This document shows positions 8,875 to 18,493 of a stretch of DNA of 64,000 nt, one piece after another (within the stretch, counting starts at the first letter, position 1; every line of letters starts with the position of its first letter). A model generated the notes under the pieces. That model was not told where the DNA came from. It saw only the letters and a program-made list of their open reading frames with translations, and did not search any database. The position numbers and the translations under genes are program-made. The DNA comes from GCA-003244245 sp050700055 (lineage in GTDB: Bacteria; Actinomycetota; Actinomycetes; Mycobacteriales; Pseudonocardiaceae): assembly GCA_050700055.1 (NCBI GenBank), contig JBOHGE010000029.1:8362-72361 (forward strand). Direction: 5' to 3'.

Positions 8875-9357
8875 GTGGATCGTCGGCTGCGGCGCGCGGT
8901 ACTGGAGAAGTTGGCGGCGGTCGAGGAGGTGGCCATCCGGGCGGGTGCGGCGCTGTCGGGACCGGTGGCGCGCAAACACATCCAGACCATCACCGACGGG
9001 TGGCGGGAGCTTCTCATCCAACATCAGCCGGATCCCACGGGTCGCTGTCCAGTGTGCTCAGGTTGGCTACGTCGACGTCGCTGGCCCTGCGAGGTATGGA
9101 ACACCGCACACTGGCACCTCGTCGGTGGCGGCGCGGAGCCGCTGGAGCGGGCCGCCCGCAAATCCCATCCGTTCCGTCGACCGCGCCAGGTTCTGGTGGT
9201 GCCCCGCCAGCTCGGTGCCCTCAGCGCCGACAAGAACAACGTAGAGAACCTGTCCCCACGCCGGATGATTGATGCCGCACCGGCGCATCAGACCGACGTC
9301 ACCGAGCCCGCAGCCGCCGTGTCTCGTCTTCGCCGAGAAGGGCATCCGCCAGCTTGA
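8875..9357 (+). CDS. Conserved hypothetical protein with CPVC/WPC motifs
   Basis: 160 residues from a GTG with a strong upstream GAGGAGG. The N-terminal half is helical (RLRRAVLEKLAAVEEVAIRA, then VARKHIQTITDGWRELL). It is followed by CPVCSGWLRRRRWPCEVW and TAHWHLVG, which suggests a small zinc site formed by three Cys and a His. The C-terminal 70 residues look disordered. I do not recognise a named family. Confidence 0.6.
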   Translation: MDRRLRRAVLEKLAAVEEVAIRAGAALSGPVARKHIQTITDGWRELLIQHQPDPTGRCPVCSGWLRRRRWPCEVWNTAHWHLVGGGAEPLERAARKSHPFRRPRQVLVVPRQLGALSADKNNVENLSPRRMIDAAPAHQTDVTEPAAAVSRLRREGHPPA

Positions 9358-9399
9358 TCTTCGCTGTCCCGGCATCGGGCTTGTCGCGCCTAACTGTCG

Positions 9400-12300
9400 G
9401 TGCCACCGCATAACCTGGCCGTTGTGCTCGAACAGAACCTACTGAGCCGACGCGGCTGGATCCGTCGTCTCGCGGCGGCGTGCTGGTGTCACCCGTACCT
9501 GAGCATGGCCGCTCTGCTCGCTGCCGGAGCCGGGGTGGGCATGGAGGCCGCCATCCCGCTGCTCACCCGGCTCGCGGTGGACGATGCGGTGGCGGGCACC
9601 ACGCAACGGCTGGGCTGGCTGGTCTCCACCCTGGCCGGGGTGGCACTGCTGCGATTCGGGGCCGCCTTCGTGCGCCGTTACCTCGGCGGGTGGCTGTCGC
9701 TGGACGTGCAGCACGACCTGCGCCGGGCCGTGTTCCGCGCGGTACAGAAACTCGACGGCGCCAAGCAGGACGGCCTGCGTACCGGGCAGGTCGTGTCCCG
9801 GGCGATCTCCGATCTGCAGCTGGTGCAGGGCATGCTGTCGATGGTGCCGCTGGTGGCGGGAATGCTGGTGCTCTTCGCCGTCGCATTGGCCGCGATGCTT
9901 TGGCTGTCTCCATTACTCACGATGATCGCGCTGGTGGTGGTGCCGGCTTCGGGACTGCTCACCGCTCGGACCCGGCGCACGTTGTTCCCGGCGACCTGGT
10001 CGGCCCAGCAGCGCGCCGCTGAGATCGCCGAGCATGTCGAGCAGGCCGTCACCGGGGTGCGAGTGGTGAAGGGCTTCGGCCAGGAGACCCAGGCCGTGTC
10101 GCAGCTCGAGGAGCGGGCCCGGCAGCTGTTCGCCGAACGGATCCGCTCGGCACGCCTGGCTGCCACATTCGCCCCCACCCTGACCGCATTACCCGCGCTG
10201 GGCCAGGTCGCGGTGTTCGGCCTGGGTGGCGTGCTCGCCCTGAACGGGACGATCAGCCTGGGAACCTTCGTGGCGTTCGCAGCATACCTGGCGATGCTCG
10301 TCAGCCCGGCCCGGATGATCGCAAGCCTGGTGGTCAGCGCGCAGCTGGCCCGGGCGAGCGTGGAGCGGGTCCACGAACTGATCGACTCCCAGCCCGAGGT
10401 GCGCGACACAACCGATGCGATCGATGTCCCGGACGGGCCGCTGGCGATCCAGCTGGACGGCGTGCGTTTCGGCTACACCCGCAGCGAGCCGGTGCTCGAC
10501 GGGATGTCGCTGGTCGTCGAGCCGGGCGAGACACTGGCCTTGGTGGGCACCCCTGGCTCGGGCAAGTCCACGGTCGCGCTGCTGCTGCCCCGCTTCTATG
10601 ACGCGCAGCAGGGCGCGATCCGGATCGGCCCGCCGGGCGGCACCATCGATGTGCGACAGCTGCGGTTGGCGTCGCTACGCCGGGCCGTGGGGATGGTATT
10701 CGAGGAAGCCTTCCTGTTCTCCGACACGATCCGGGCCAATATCGCCTACGGACGCCCGGACGCCACCGACGAGCAGGTGCACCGAGCGGCCCGAGCCGCT
10801 GCGGCACACGACTTCATCTCCGCATTGCCACAGTGCTACGAAACCCGCGTCGGCGAGCGTGGACTGACCTTGTCCGGCGGGCAGCGCCAACGGATCGCGC
10901 TGGCCAGGGCGCTGCTGTCCGACCCGCGGATACTGGTGCTCGACGACGCGACCTCCGCGGTCGACCCGGCCACCGAGGCGGCCATCCACACCACGCTACG
11001 CACGGTGACCGCGCAACGCACCACCTTGCTCATCGCACACCGCCGCTCCTCGCTGGCGCTAGCCGACCGGATCGTGGTGCTCGACGGAGGTCGAGTGGTC
11101 GACATCGGCACCCAGACGGAGCTGACCGCTCGATGTGCGCTGTTCCGCGCGCTGCTCGCCGGACCCGGCGAGGTGATCGACAACGTGACAGCCGCCCCAT
11201 CAATGCGGCTGTCATCCGGATCGGACGGGATCACCGCGCAACTGTGGCCCCCCGAAGCACCGGTCGACTCAGACGACGGTCCGCGCATCACCCGAGCACC
11301 AGCGGGCAACGACTTGCGGGGCGGGATGAGCAGCATGGTGGGCAACGTCGGGCCGACCCCGGAACTGCTCGCAGCGGTGGCCGCGTTGCCCCCGGCAACC
11401 GCCCAGGTCCACCTCGCAGGCACGGATCCGGCAGCACCTGACCCGAGCTTGCGGCTCGGCCGGTTACTGCGACCGGTGCGGGCATTGCTGTCCGGCACAG
11501 CCGTCCTGATCGGGCTCGACGCGCTGACGACCGTGGCGTTTCCGGCGCTGGGCGGGCTGGCCGTGGACGCCATCACCCGCCACGCGCCGGACCTGCTGGT
11601 CACCGCGGTCCTCGCTGGGCTCGGCGTGATCGTCGCCGGCTGGCTGGTGCTGGCCGCCCAGACGGTGATCGCCGCACGGGCCGGTGAGACGCTGCTGTAC
11701 CTGCTACGGGTACGCAGCTTCGCGCACCTGCAGCGGCTCGGGCTGGACTATTACGAGCGCGAGATGGCCGGTCGGATCATGACCCGGATGACCACCGACG
11801 TGGACGCGCTGTCCACCTTCCTGCAGACCGGGCTGGCCACGGCGCTGATCAGCGTGCTCACCGTGGTCGGGGTGGCCATCGCGCTGCTGCTCACCGACGC
11901 CGGCCTCGCCGGGGTGGCGATGCTCAGCCTGCCCGTGCTGATCGTGGCGACCGTAGTGTTCCGCCGACGATCGTCGGCAGCCTACGCACAGGCCCGGAAG
12001 CAGATCAGTGAGGTCAACGCCGACCTGCAGGAAAACGTCTCCGGCATCCGGGTGGCGCAGGCGTTCACCCGGGAACGGCGCTCGGCTCGGGATTTCGCTG
12101 CTCGCAGCGATGCCTACCGGCGCACCCGGCTGCGCGCTCAGCGTTACATCGCCACCTACTTCCCGTTCGTCGCGATGCTCTCCGATCTGGCGCATGCCGC
12201 GGTGCTGGGTGTGGCGGCCTCTCGGGTCGCAGCGGGTACCGTCACCCCTGGTGTGCTCGCCGCATTCCTGCTCTACCTGGGGTTGTTCTTCGCGCCGGTA

Positions 12301-13179
12301 CAGCAACTGTCCCAGGTCTTCGACAACTACCAGCAGGCCGCGGTCGGGTTGCGGCGCATCCGGGAGCTGCTGCACACGCCGACCTCGGTGCCACCCCCGG
12401 GTGCCGACGCTGTGCCAGCGCCTGCCCGGTTGCACGGCGAGGTGGAGCTGCGCGACGTCACCTTCAGCTATCCCGGCGCGGCGCGACCCGCGCTGGACGG
12501 GGTGTCACTGCGGATCGCGCCGGGTGAGACCGTCGCGCTGGTCGGCGCCACCGGGGCGGGCAAGTCCACCCTGATCAAGCTGCTGGCCCGGTTCTACGAC
12601 CCGGTCGGCGGGACGGTGCTGGTCGATGGGGTGGACCTGCGGCGGTACGATCCGGTGGCGTTTCACCACCGGGTGGGCGTGGTGCCGCAGGAGGCGCACC
12701 TGTTCCGTGGCGACGTTGCCAGCAACATCGGCTTCGGTGCGCCGAGCGCAAGCCCCGCCGAGGTGGAAGCCGCGGCGCGACGGGTCGGCGCACTGGCGGC
12801 CGTCGCGGCGCTACCACACGGGTTCCGCCAGCCGGTCGGTGAGCGGGGGCAGGGCTTGTCGGCTGGGCAGCGGCAGCTGATCGCGCTGGCCCGCGCCGAG
12901 CTGGTCGAGCCCGACCTGCTGCTGCTCGACGAGGCCACCGCCGCGCTGGATCCGGCCACCGAATCGGTGGTGCTGGCCGCTGCGGACCGGCTCACCGCGC
13001 ACCGCACTACCGTCGTCATCGCACATCGGCTGGCTACCGCGGCCAAAGCAGACCGGATCATCGTGCTCGACCACGGGCAGATCGTGGAGCAAGGCCGCCA
13101 TCCCGAGCTGCTCGCGGCGGGTGGACACTACGCCCGGCTCTGGACCGCGGGCTCCCCCGACGGCACCCTCGCCGCATAG
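9400..13179 (+). CDS. Fused double ABC exporter (TMD-NBD-TMD-NBD)
   Basis: A 1259-residue fusion of two exporter half-transporters, the arrangement of M. tuberculosis Rv0194, a multidrug efflux pump. NBD1 has Walker A GTPGSGKST near 383, LSGGQ near 491 and Walker B ILVLDDATSAVD near 512. NBD2 has GATGAGKST near 1048, the variant signature LSAGQ near 1153 and LLLLDEATAALD near 1174. Both Walker B elements differ only at the catalytic acid: Asp in NBD1, Glu in NBD2, so site 1 may be weak, as in many heterodimeric exporters. The GTG at 9400 is used; a GTG at 9424 is possible. Confidence 0.9.
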   Translation: MPPHNLAVVLEQNLLSRRGWIRRLAAACWCHPYLSMAALLAAGAGVGMEAAIPLLTRLAVDDAVAGTTQRLGWLVSTLAGVALLRFGAAFVRRYLGGWLSLDVQHDLRRAVFRAVQKLDGAKQDGLRTGQVVSRAISDLQLVQGMLSMVPLVAGMLVLFAVALAAMLWLSPLLTMIALVVVPASGLLTARTRRTLFPATWSAQQRAAEIAEHVEQAVTGVRVVKGFGQETQAVSQLEERARQLFAERIRSARLAATFAPTLTALPALGQVAVFGLGGVLALNGTISLGTFVAFAAYLAMLVSPARMIASLVVSAQLARASVERVHELIDSQPEVRDTTDAIDVPDGPLAIQLDGVRFGYTRSEPVLDGMSLVVEPGETLALVGTPGSGKSTVALLLPRFYDAQQGAIRIGPPGGTIDVRQLRLASLRRAVGMVFEEAFLFSDTIRANIAYGRPDATDEQVHRAARAAAAHDFISALPQCYETRVGERGLTLSGGQRQRIALARALLSDPRILVLDDATSAVDPATEAAIHTTLRTVTAQRTTLLIAHRRSSLALADRIVVLDGGRVVDIGTQTELTARCALFRALLAGPGEVIDNVTAAPSMRLSSGSDGITAQLWPPEAPVDSDDGPRITRAPAGNDLRGGMSSMVGNVGPTPELLAAVAALPPATAQVHLAGTDPAAPDPSLRLGRLLRPVRALLSGTAVLIGLDALTTVAFPALGGLAVDAITRHAPDLLVTAVLAGLGVIVAGWLVLAAQTVIAARAGETLLYLLRVRSFAHLQRLGLDYYEREMAGRIMTRMTTDVDALSTFLQTGLATALISVLTVVGVAIALLLTDAGLAGVAMLSLPVLIVATVVFRRRSSAAYAQARKQISEVNADLQENVSGIRVAQAFTRERRSARDFAARSDAYRRTRLRAQRYIATYFPFVAMLSDLAHAAVLGVAASRVAAGTVTPGVLAAFLLYLGLFFAPVQQLSQVFDNYQQAAVGLRRIRELLHTPTSVPPPGADAVPAPARLHGEVELRDVTFSYPGAARPALDGVSLRIAPGETVALVGATGAGKSTLIKLLARFYDPVGGTVLVDGVDLRRYDPVAFHHRVGVVPQEAHLFRGDVASNIGFGAPSASPAEVEAAARRVGALAAVAALPHGFRQPVGERGQGLSAGQRQLIALARAELVEPDLLLLDEATAALDPATESVVLAAADRLTAHRTTVVIAHRLATAAKADRIIVLDHGQIVEQGRHPELLAAGGHYARLWTAGSPDGTLAA

Positions 13180-13186
13180 TCGGTAG

Positions 13187-13199
13187 CTCTTCAAGAGCC
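13187..13199. terminator. Short hairpin after the ABC exporter gene
   Basis: GCTCTTCAAGAGC is a self-complementary 13-mer eight bases past the stop codon. It is the only hairpin candidate in the 250-base gap before kgd. Confidence 0.35.
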
Positions 13200-13431
13200 G
13201 CCAACCCCCGTTCGTAAGGTCACCAACCGACGCCAACCTGGTGAGCCCAGGCCGGAGGATGATCGCCGCCCCACCGTGGCTCAACCAGCGCGATACCGCG
13301 GGGGGTGCCGTTCACCGACTCGTCGTGGGTCGCTGGAGGTCACTTGCCCGTGGCGGGGCTAGCCTAGAAGCAACACCAGCAACGCTGGGCAGACCCGTAC
13401 AGAACAGAACGGAGAGAGGCGAGTTCCCGCA

Positions 13432-16400
13432 GTGTCCCGCAGCAGCTCCACGCCCGACGACCACTCGACACAGTTCGGCCCCAACGAGTGGCTCGTCGAG
13501 GAGATGTACGAACAGTTCCTGACAGACCCCTCGACTGTGGATCCCGCCTGGCACGACTTTTTCGCCGACTACCGGGCCACGCCATCAGGCGGCAACGGTG
13601 TGGCGCCAGTCATCCGCCAACCCACGCAGCCGCCGCCCCCACAGCAGCCGCTCGCACAACAACCGCACCAGCAACAACCGCCCCGGCAACGGACGCTTCC
13701 GCGGCATGCCCGGGCCGACAGCGTCACCGCGAAGCCCCGGACGGATTCGCGAGACGAGCTGGAACCGGACACCGCCACCCCGCTGCGCGGCGCGGCGGCC
13801 CGCGTGGTGGCGAACATGGAGACCTCGCTGGCCCTGCCCACGGCGACCAGCGTGCGCGCCGTACCAGCGAAGCTGCTCGCGGACAACCGCATCGTGATCA
13901 ATAATCACCTCCGGCGAACCCGCGGCGGCAAGATCAGCTTCACCCATCTGATCGGGTACGCAGTGGTGCGCGCGCTGGCCGGCTTCCCGCAGATGAACCA
14001 TCACTACACCACCGACGACCAGGGTAAACCCGCCGTCGTGGCACCCGAGCACGTCAACCTGGGTCTGGCGATCGACCTCCACAGCACTAAGAGTCGCAAC
14101 CTTGTCGTCGCCTCGATCAAGGGCTGCGAGGTGATGACCTTCGCCCAGTTCTGGCAGGCCTATGAGGACGTCATCCGCAAGGCCCGGGAGAACAAGCTCA
14201 GCGCCGAGGACCTCGCCGACACCACGATCTCGCTGACCAACCCGGGCACCATCGGTACCAACCATTCGGTGCCCCGGCTGATGTCCGGGCAAGGCACGAT
14301 CATCGGCGTTGGCGCGATGGAGTACCCGGCGGCCTTTCAGGGCGCCAGCGAGCAGGCACTCGCCGACATGGCCATAAGCAAGATCATCACACTGACCTCC
14401 ACCTACGACCACCGCATCATCCAAGGTGCAGAGTCCGGTGAGTTCCTGCGCCGGATGCACGGCCTGCTGCTCGGCGAGGACGCCTTCTACGACGACATCT
14501 TCACCGCGCTGCGGGTGCCCTACGAGCCGGTGCGCTGGGTCCAGGACATCCCCGCGGGTGAGGTCGACAAGACCGCCCGGGTACTCGAGCTCATTGACGC
14601 CTTCCGCACCCGCGGTCATCTGATGGCCGATACCGACCCGCTGAACTACCGGCAACGCAAGCACCCCGACCTCGACGTGCTCAGCCACGGTCTCACTCTG
14701 TGGGACCTGGACCGGACCTTCGCCGTCGGCGGGTTCGCCGGGCGGTCACGCATGAAGCTGCGCGACGTCCTGGGCGTGCTGCGCAACTCCTACTGCCGCA
14801 ACGTCGGTGTGGAGTACATGCACATTCTGGTGCCGGACGAGCGGCAGTGGTTGCAGGAGCGCGTGGAACGGGTGCACGATCAACCCACCCGCGCCGAGCA
14901 GAAGTACATCTTGACCAAGCTCAACGCCGCGGAGTCCTTCGAGACCTTCCTGCAGACCAAGTACGTGGGCCAGAAGCGGTTCTCGTTGGAAGGCGCCGAG
15001 ACCGTCATTCCGCTGCTGGACGCGGTGCTGGACAAGGCCGCCGAGCACGGGCTGGATGAAGTGGTGCTCGGCATGCCTCACCGCGGCCGGCTCAACGTGC
15101 TGGCCAACGTCGTCGGCAAGCCGTACTCGCAGATCTTCCGCGAGTTCGAGGGCAACCTCGACCCCGGCCAGGCGCACGGTTCCGGCGACGTCAAATACCA
15201 CCTGGGCGCCGAGGGCAAGTACTGCCGGATGTTCGGTGAGGGTGAGACCACGGTGACCCTGACCTCCAACCCCTCCCACCTGGAGGCCGTTGATCCGGTA
15301 CTTGAGGGCATCGTGCGGGCTAAACAGGACATGCTGAACAAGGGCCAAGAGGGCTTCACCGTGCTGCCGGTGGCTCTGCACGGCGACGCCGCTTTCGCCG
15401 GGCAGGGCGTGGTGGCCGAGACCCTCAACCTGTCGCTGCTGCGCGGGTACCGCACCGGCGGCACCGTGCACGTGATCGTGAACAACCAGGTCGGATTCAC
15501 CACCGCGCCGCAGTACGCGCGGTCCAGCGAATACTCCACCGATGTCGCGAAAATGATCGGCGCCCCGGTGTTCCACGTCAACGGTGACGACCCGGAGTCG
15601 TGTGTCTGGGTGGCCCGACTGGCGATGGACTACCGGCAGGAGTTCCGCAAGGACGTCGTGATCGACATGGTCTGCTACCGCCGCCGCGGTCACAATGAGG
15701 GTGATGACCCGTCGATGACGCAGCCGAAGATGTACGACGTCATCGACACCAAGCGGTCGGTCCGCAAGAGCTACACCGAGGCACTCATCGGCCGTGGGGA
15801 CATCTCCGTGGAGGAAGCCGAGGCGGTGCTCAAGGACTACGCACATCAGCTCGAGCACGTGTTCAACGAGGTGCGGGAGCTGGAGAGGTGTGTCGCGGCA
15901 CCGAGTGCATCGGTGGAGATCGAGCAGATCGTGCCTACCGGGCTGTCCACCGGAGTGGACCGCAGCGTCATCGAGCGGATCGCCGACGCGCACGTCAACC
16001 TGCCCGAGGGTTTCACGCCACATCCGAGAGTCAAACCGGTGCTGGAGAAACGGGCCAGGATGGCCCGCGAGGGCGGCATCGACTGGGCCTTCGCCGAGCT
16101 GCTGGCGTTCGGCTCGGTGTGCCTGGACGGCCGGAAGGTGCGGCTGTCCGGCCAGGACAGCCGGCGCGGGACCTTCGTGCAGCGGCACTCGGTACTGATC
16201 GACCGCAAGACCGGGGCCGAGTACACGCCGCTGATGAACCTCGCCGCGGGGCAGGCAAAGTTCATGGCCTACGACTCCGCGCTGTCGGAGTTCGCGGCAC
16301 TGGGCTTCGAGTACGGCTACTCGGTGGCCAATCCGGACGCTTTGGTGCTCTGGGAAGCCCAGTTCGGTGACTTCATCAACGGCGCGCAGCCGGTGATCGA

Positions 16401-17109
16401 CGAGTTCGTCTCCTCCGGTGAGGCCAAGTGGGGCCAGCGTTCCGACGTCGTGCTGCTGCTCCCCCATGGCCACGAGGGGCAGGGACCCGACCACACGTCC
16501 GGTCGCATCGAGCGGTTCCTGCAGCTGTGCGCGGAGGGCTCGATGACCGTGGCACAGCCCTCCACTCCGGCGAACTACTTCCACCTGCTGCGCCGGCACG
16601 CCTTGGACGGGGTACACCGGCCGCTGGTGGTGTTCACCCCGAAGTCGATGCTGCGGCTCAAGGCGGCGGTGAGCCCGGTGGAGGACTTCACCTCAGGTCG
16701 CTTCGCCTCGGTGCTCGACGACCCGACGGTCACCGATCCGTCGGCGGTGCGGCGGGTGCTGCTGTGCAGCGGCAAGATCAGCTACGAGCTGAATGCCGCA
16801 CGCCAGCAGCGCGGCCTTGCGCACACTGCGATCGTGCGCATCGAGCAGCTCTACCCGGTTCCCCAGCGCCGGCTGGCCGCGGCCCTGGACCGTTACCCGA
16901 AAGCCACCGACATCCGCTGGGTACAGGAGGAACCCGCCAACCAGGGCGCTTGGCCGTACTACGGGCTGAGCCTGCCCGACCTGATGCCCGAGCGGCTGGC
17001 CAACCTGCGGCGGGTCTCGCGGCGGGCCATGGCGGCCCCTTCGGCGGGTTCGGCCAAGGTGCACGAGGTCGAGCAACGGGAGCTGATCACGGCAGCCCTC
17101 GAGCCCTGA
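13432..17109 (+). CDS. kgd: Multifunctional 2-oxoglutarate metabolism enzyme (KGD/SucA-SucB fusion)
   Basis: The 1225-residue protein has the order known from mycobacterial KGD. A short E1-type N-terminus (FGPNEWLVEEMYEQFL) and a Pro/Gln-rich linker come first. An E2-like acyltransferase domain ends STYDHRIIQGAESGEFL near 323, and a full ThDP-dependent E1 domain follows (GMPHRGRLNVL near 548, GDAAFAGQGVV near 648, NNQVGFTT near 684). It catalyses 2-oxoglutarate decarboxylation, the E1o reaction and carboligation in the TCA cycle; the lipoyl carrier must come from another protein. The start is a GTG preceded by GAGAGAGGCGAG. Confidence 0.95.
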   Translation: MSRSSSTPDDHSTQFGPNEWLVEEMYEQFLTDPSTVDPAWHDFFADYRATPSGGNGVAPVIRQPTQPPPPQQPLAQQPHQQQPPRQRTLPRHARADSVTAKPRTDSRDELEPDTATPLRGAAARVVANMETSLALPTATSVRAVPAKLLADNRIVINNHLRRTRGGKISFTHLIGYAVVRALAGFPQMNHHYTTDDQGKPAVVAPEHVNLGLAIDLHSTKSRNLVVASIKGCEVMTFAQFWQAYEDVIRKARENKLSAEDLADTTISLTNPGTIGTNHSVPRLMSGQGTIIGVGAMEYPAAFQGASEQALADMAISKIITLTSTYDHRIIQGAESGEFLRRMHGLLLGEDAFYDDIFTALRVPYEPVRWVQDIPAGEVDKTARVLELIDAFRTRGHLMADTDPLNYRQRKHPDLDVLSHGLTLWDLDRTFAVGGFAGRSRMKLRDVLGVLRNSYCRNVGVEYMHILVPDERQWLQERVERVHDQPTRAEQKYILTKLNAAESFETFLQTKYVGQKRFSLEGAETVIPLLDAVLDKAAEHGLDEVVLGMPHRGRLNVLANVVGKPYSQIFREFEGNLDPGQAHGSGDVKYHLGAEGKYCRMFGEGETTVTLTSNPSHLEAVDPVLEGIVRAKQDMLNKGQEGFTVLPVALHGDAAFAGQGVVAETLNLSLLRGYRTGGTVHVIVNNQVGFTTAPQYARSSEYSTDVAKMIGAPVFHVNGDDPESCVWVARLAMDYRQEFRKDVVIDMVCYRRRGHNEGDDPSMTQPKMYDVIDTKRSVRKSYTEALIGRGDISVEEAEAVLKDYAHQLEHVFNEVRELERCVAAPSASVEIEQIVPTGLSTGVDRSVIERIADAHVNLPEGFTPHPRVKPVLEKRARMAREGGIDWAFAELLAFGSVCLDGRKVRLSGQDSRRGTFVQRHSVLIDRKTGAEYTPLMNLAAGQAKFMAYDSALSEFAALGFEYGYSVANPDALVLWEAQFGDFINGAQPVIDEFVSSGEAKWGQRSDVVLLLPHGHEGQGPDHTSGRIERFLQLCAEGSMTVAQPSTPANYFHLLRRHALDGVHRPLVVFTPKSMLRLKAAVSPVEDFTSGRFASVLDDPTVTDPSAVRRVLLCSGKISYELNAARQQRGLAHTAIVRIEQLYPVPQRRLAAALDRYPKATDIRWVQEEPANQGAWPYYGLSLPDLMPERLANLRRVSRRAMAAPSAGSAKVHEVEQRELITAALEP

Positions 17110-17215
17110 TCGAGCCCGGCGTGTCGGGCGCTGATGCCCGGTGTCCCGGCACTGGATGCGCGTACTCTACGGCCCCCGGCTCGGGCGCAGGCCCCTCGGA
17201 GGAACAGGAGTCGAG

Positions 17216-17413
17216 GTGTATTTCACCGACCGCGGCATCGAGGAACTCGAGGACCGGCGCGCCGATGAACAGCTCAGCGTCGAGTGGCTGACCGCGCGGA
17301 TGCGCGCCTTCGTCGACGAGCATCCGGAGTTCGAGGACGCGGTGGAACGCTTCGCCACGTTCCTGGCCCGCGACGACGCCGACGAGCCGGACAATCTCGA
17401 AGCCGGCGTATGA
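17216..17413 (+). CDS. DUF6104-like small protein
   Basis: A 65-residue acidic protein, starting YFTDRGIEELEDRR, with a middle EWLTARMRAFVDEHPEFE. It matches my memory of the actinobacterial DUF6104 family, which often follows kgd. The GTG at 17216 sits after GGAGGAACAGGAG. Function is unknown; it is short, soluble and helical. Confidence 0.7.
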   Translation: MYFTDRGIEELEDRRADEQLSVEWLTARMRAFVDEHPEFEDAVERFATFLARDDADEPDNLEAGV

Positions 17414-17441
17414 AGCCCGCCCGGACCCGGGTAATCAACAC

Positions 17442-18434
17442 TCACCACGCATAGGCCTCCGGAGCGGGCTTGGCGCCGTTGGGCGTCGGCGCGGGGAACA
17501 GCTCATCAAGCCTGGTCAGCACCGCCGCGTCCAGCTTGATCGTGATGGCCCGCAGCGAGCCGTCCAGCTGCTCGACAGTGCGCGGGCCGACGATCGGCGC
17601 GGTGATCCCGGGCTGGTGCAGTAACCAGGCCAGGCCGACGTCGGCGGGGTCATCACCGAGATCAGCACACAGCTTCTCGTACGCCTCGAGGCACTCCCGG
17701 TTGGCTTCCAGTAGCTCGGCCGAGCGCCCCGAGGTGCTTCGTGAGCCGCCCCCCTGCCGTTGCTTGCGTAGCGCGCCGCTGAGCAGACCCCCCTGCAATG
17801 GTGACCAGGGGATCAGCCCCATTCCGTACTCCCGCGCGGCAGGCAGCACCTCCAGCTCGACCCAGCGGGTGAGCAGGTTGTAGATCGACTGCTCGCTGAC
17901 CAGCCCGGTGACCCGCTGGCGGCGGGCCGTCTCCTGCGCGGCCGCCAAGTGCCAGCCGGCGAAGTTCGACGAACCGACGTAGATGATTTTTCCCTGCTGC
18001 CGGAGCACCGACATGGCCTCCCAGATCTCCTCCCACGGGGTGGCCCGGTCCACGTGGTGCATCTGGTAAAGGTCGATGTGGTCGGTCTGCAGCCGGCGCA
18101 GCGAACCGTCGCAGGCGCGCCGGATGTTCAGCGCGGACAGCCCCGTCTCGTTGGGCCAGTCCCCCATCGAGCCGTAGAGCTTGGTCGCCAGCACGGTGCG
18201 CTCGCGACGCCCTCCGCCGGACGCGAACCACCGCCCGATGATCTGCTCGGTGATTCCCTCCCCTTTGCGCCAGCCGTAGACGTTCGCCGTGTCGAAAAAG
18301 TTGATGCCCTGCTCGTGGGCCCGATCCATGATCGTGTAGCTGTCGGCCTCGGAGGTCTCCGGGCCGAAGTTCATCGTCCCCAGGCACAGTCGAGACACCG
18401 ACAGGCCGCTACGACCCAGCTGCGTGTAGTCCAT
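17442..18434 (-). CDS. Aldo/keto reductase
   Basis: 330 residues of a single (beta/alpha)8 protein. It starts MDYTQLGRSGLSVSRLCLGT and carries the catalytic tetrad: Asp and Tyr in FFDTANVYGW, Lys in VLATKLYG and His in YQMHHVD. These NADPH-dependent enzymes reduce aldehydes or ketones; the substrate is not predictable. The open frame continues to 18461 through a palindrome, but the homology begins at 18434. Confidence 0.9.
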   Translation of the reverse strand: MDYTQLGRSGLSVSRLCLGTMNFGPETSEADSYTIMDRAHEQGINFFDTANVYGWRKGEGITEQIIGRWFASGGGRRERTVLATKLYGSMGDWPNETGLSALNIRRACDGSLRRLQTDHIDLYQMHHVDRATPWEEIWEAMSVLRQQGKIIYVGSSNFAGWHLAAAQETARRQRVTGLVSEQSIYNLLTRWVELEVLPAAREYGMGLIPWSPLQGGLLSGALRKQRQGGGSRSTSGRSAELLEANRECLEAYEKLCADLGDDPADVGLAWLLHQPGITAPIVGPRTVEQLDGSLRAITIKLDAAVLTRLDELFPAPTPNGAKPAPEAYAW

Positions 18435-18447
18435 GCCCACCAGTGTG

Positions 18448-18493
18448 CTCGTGAGTGGCATTGAGTGCTATAACACTGTTACGCACTCACGAG
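18448..18493. terminator. Dispersed palindrome A, copy 2
   Basis: CTCGTGAGTG at 18448-18457 pairs with CACTCACGAG at 18484-18493. The 46-base element differs from the copy at 5461 by only two internal bases. The stop of the substrate-binding protein gene lies inside it, so it ends that operon just before the aldo/keto reductase start. Confidence 0.7.

Noticed and set aside
14746..16617. 623-residue minus-strand frame within kgd
   Set aside because: Fully antisense to the well-supported kgd gene; no recognisable domain.
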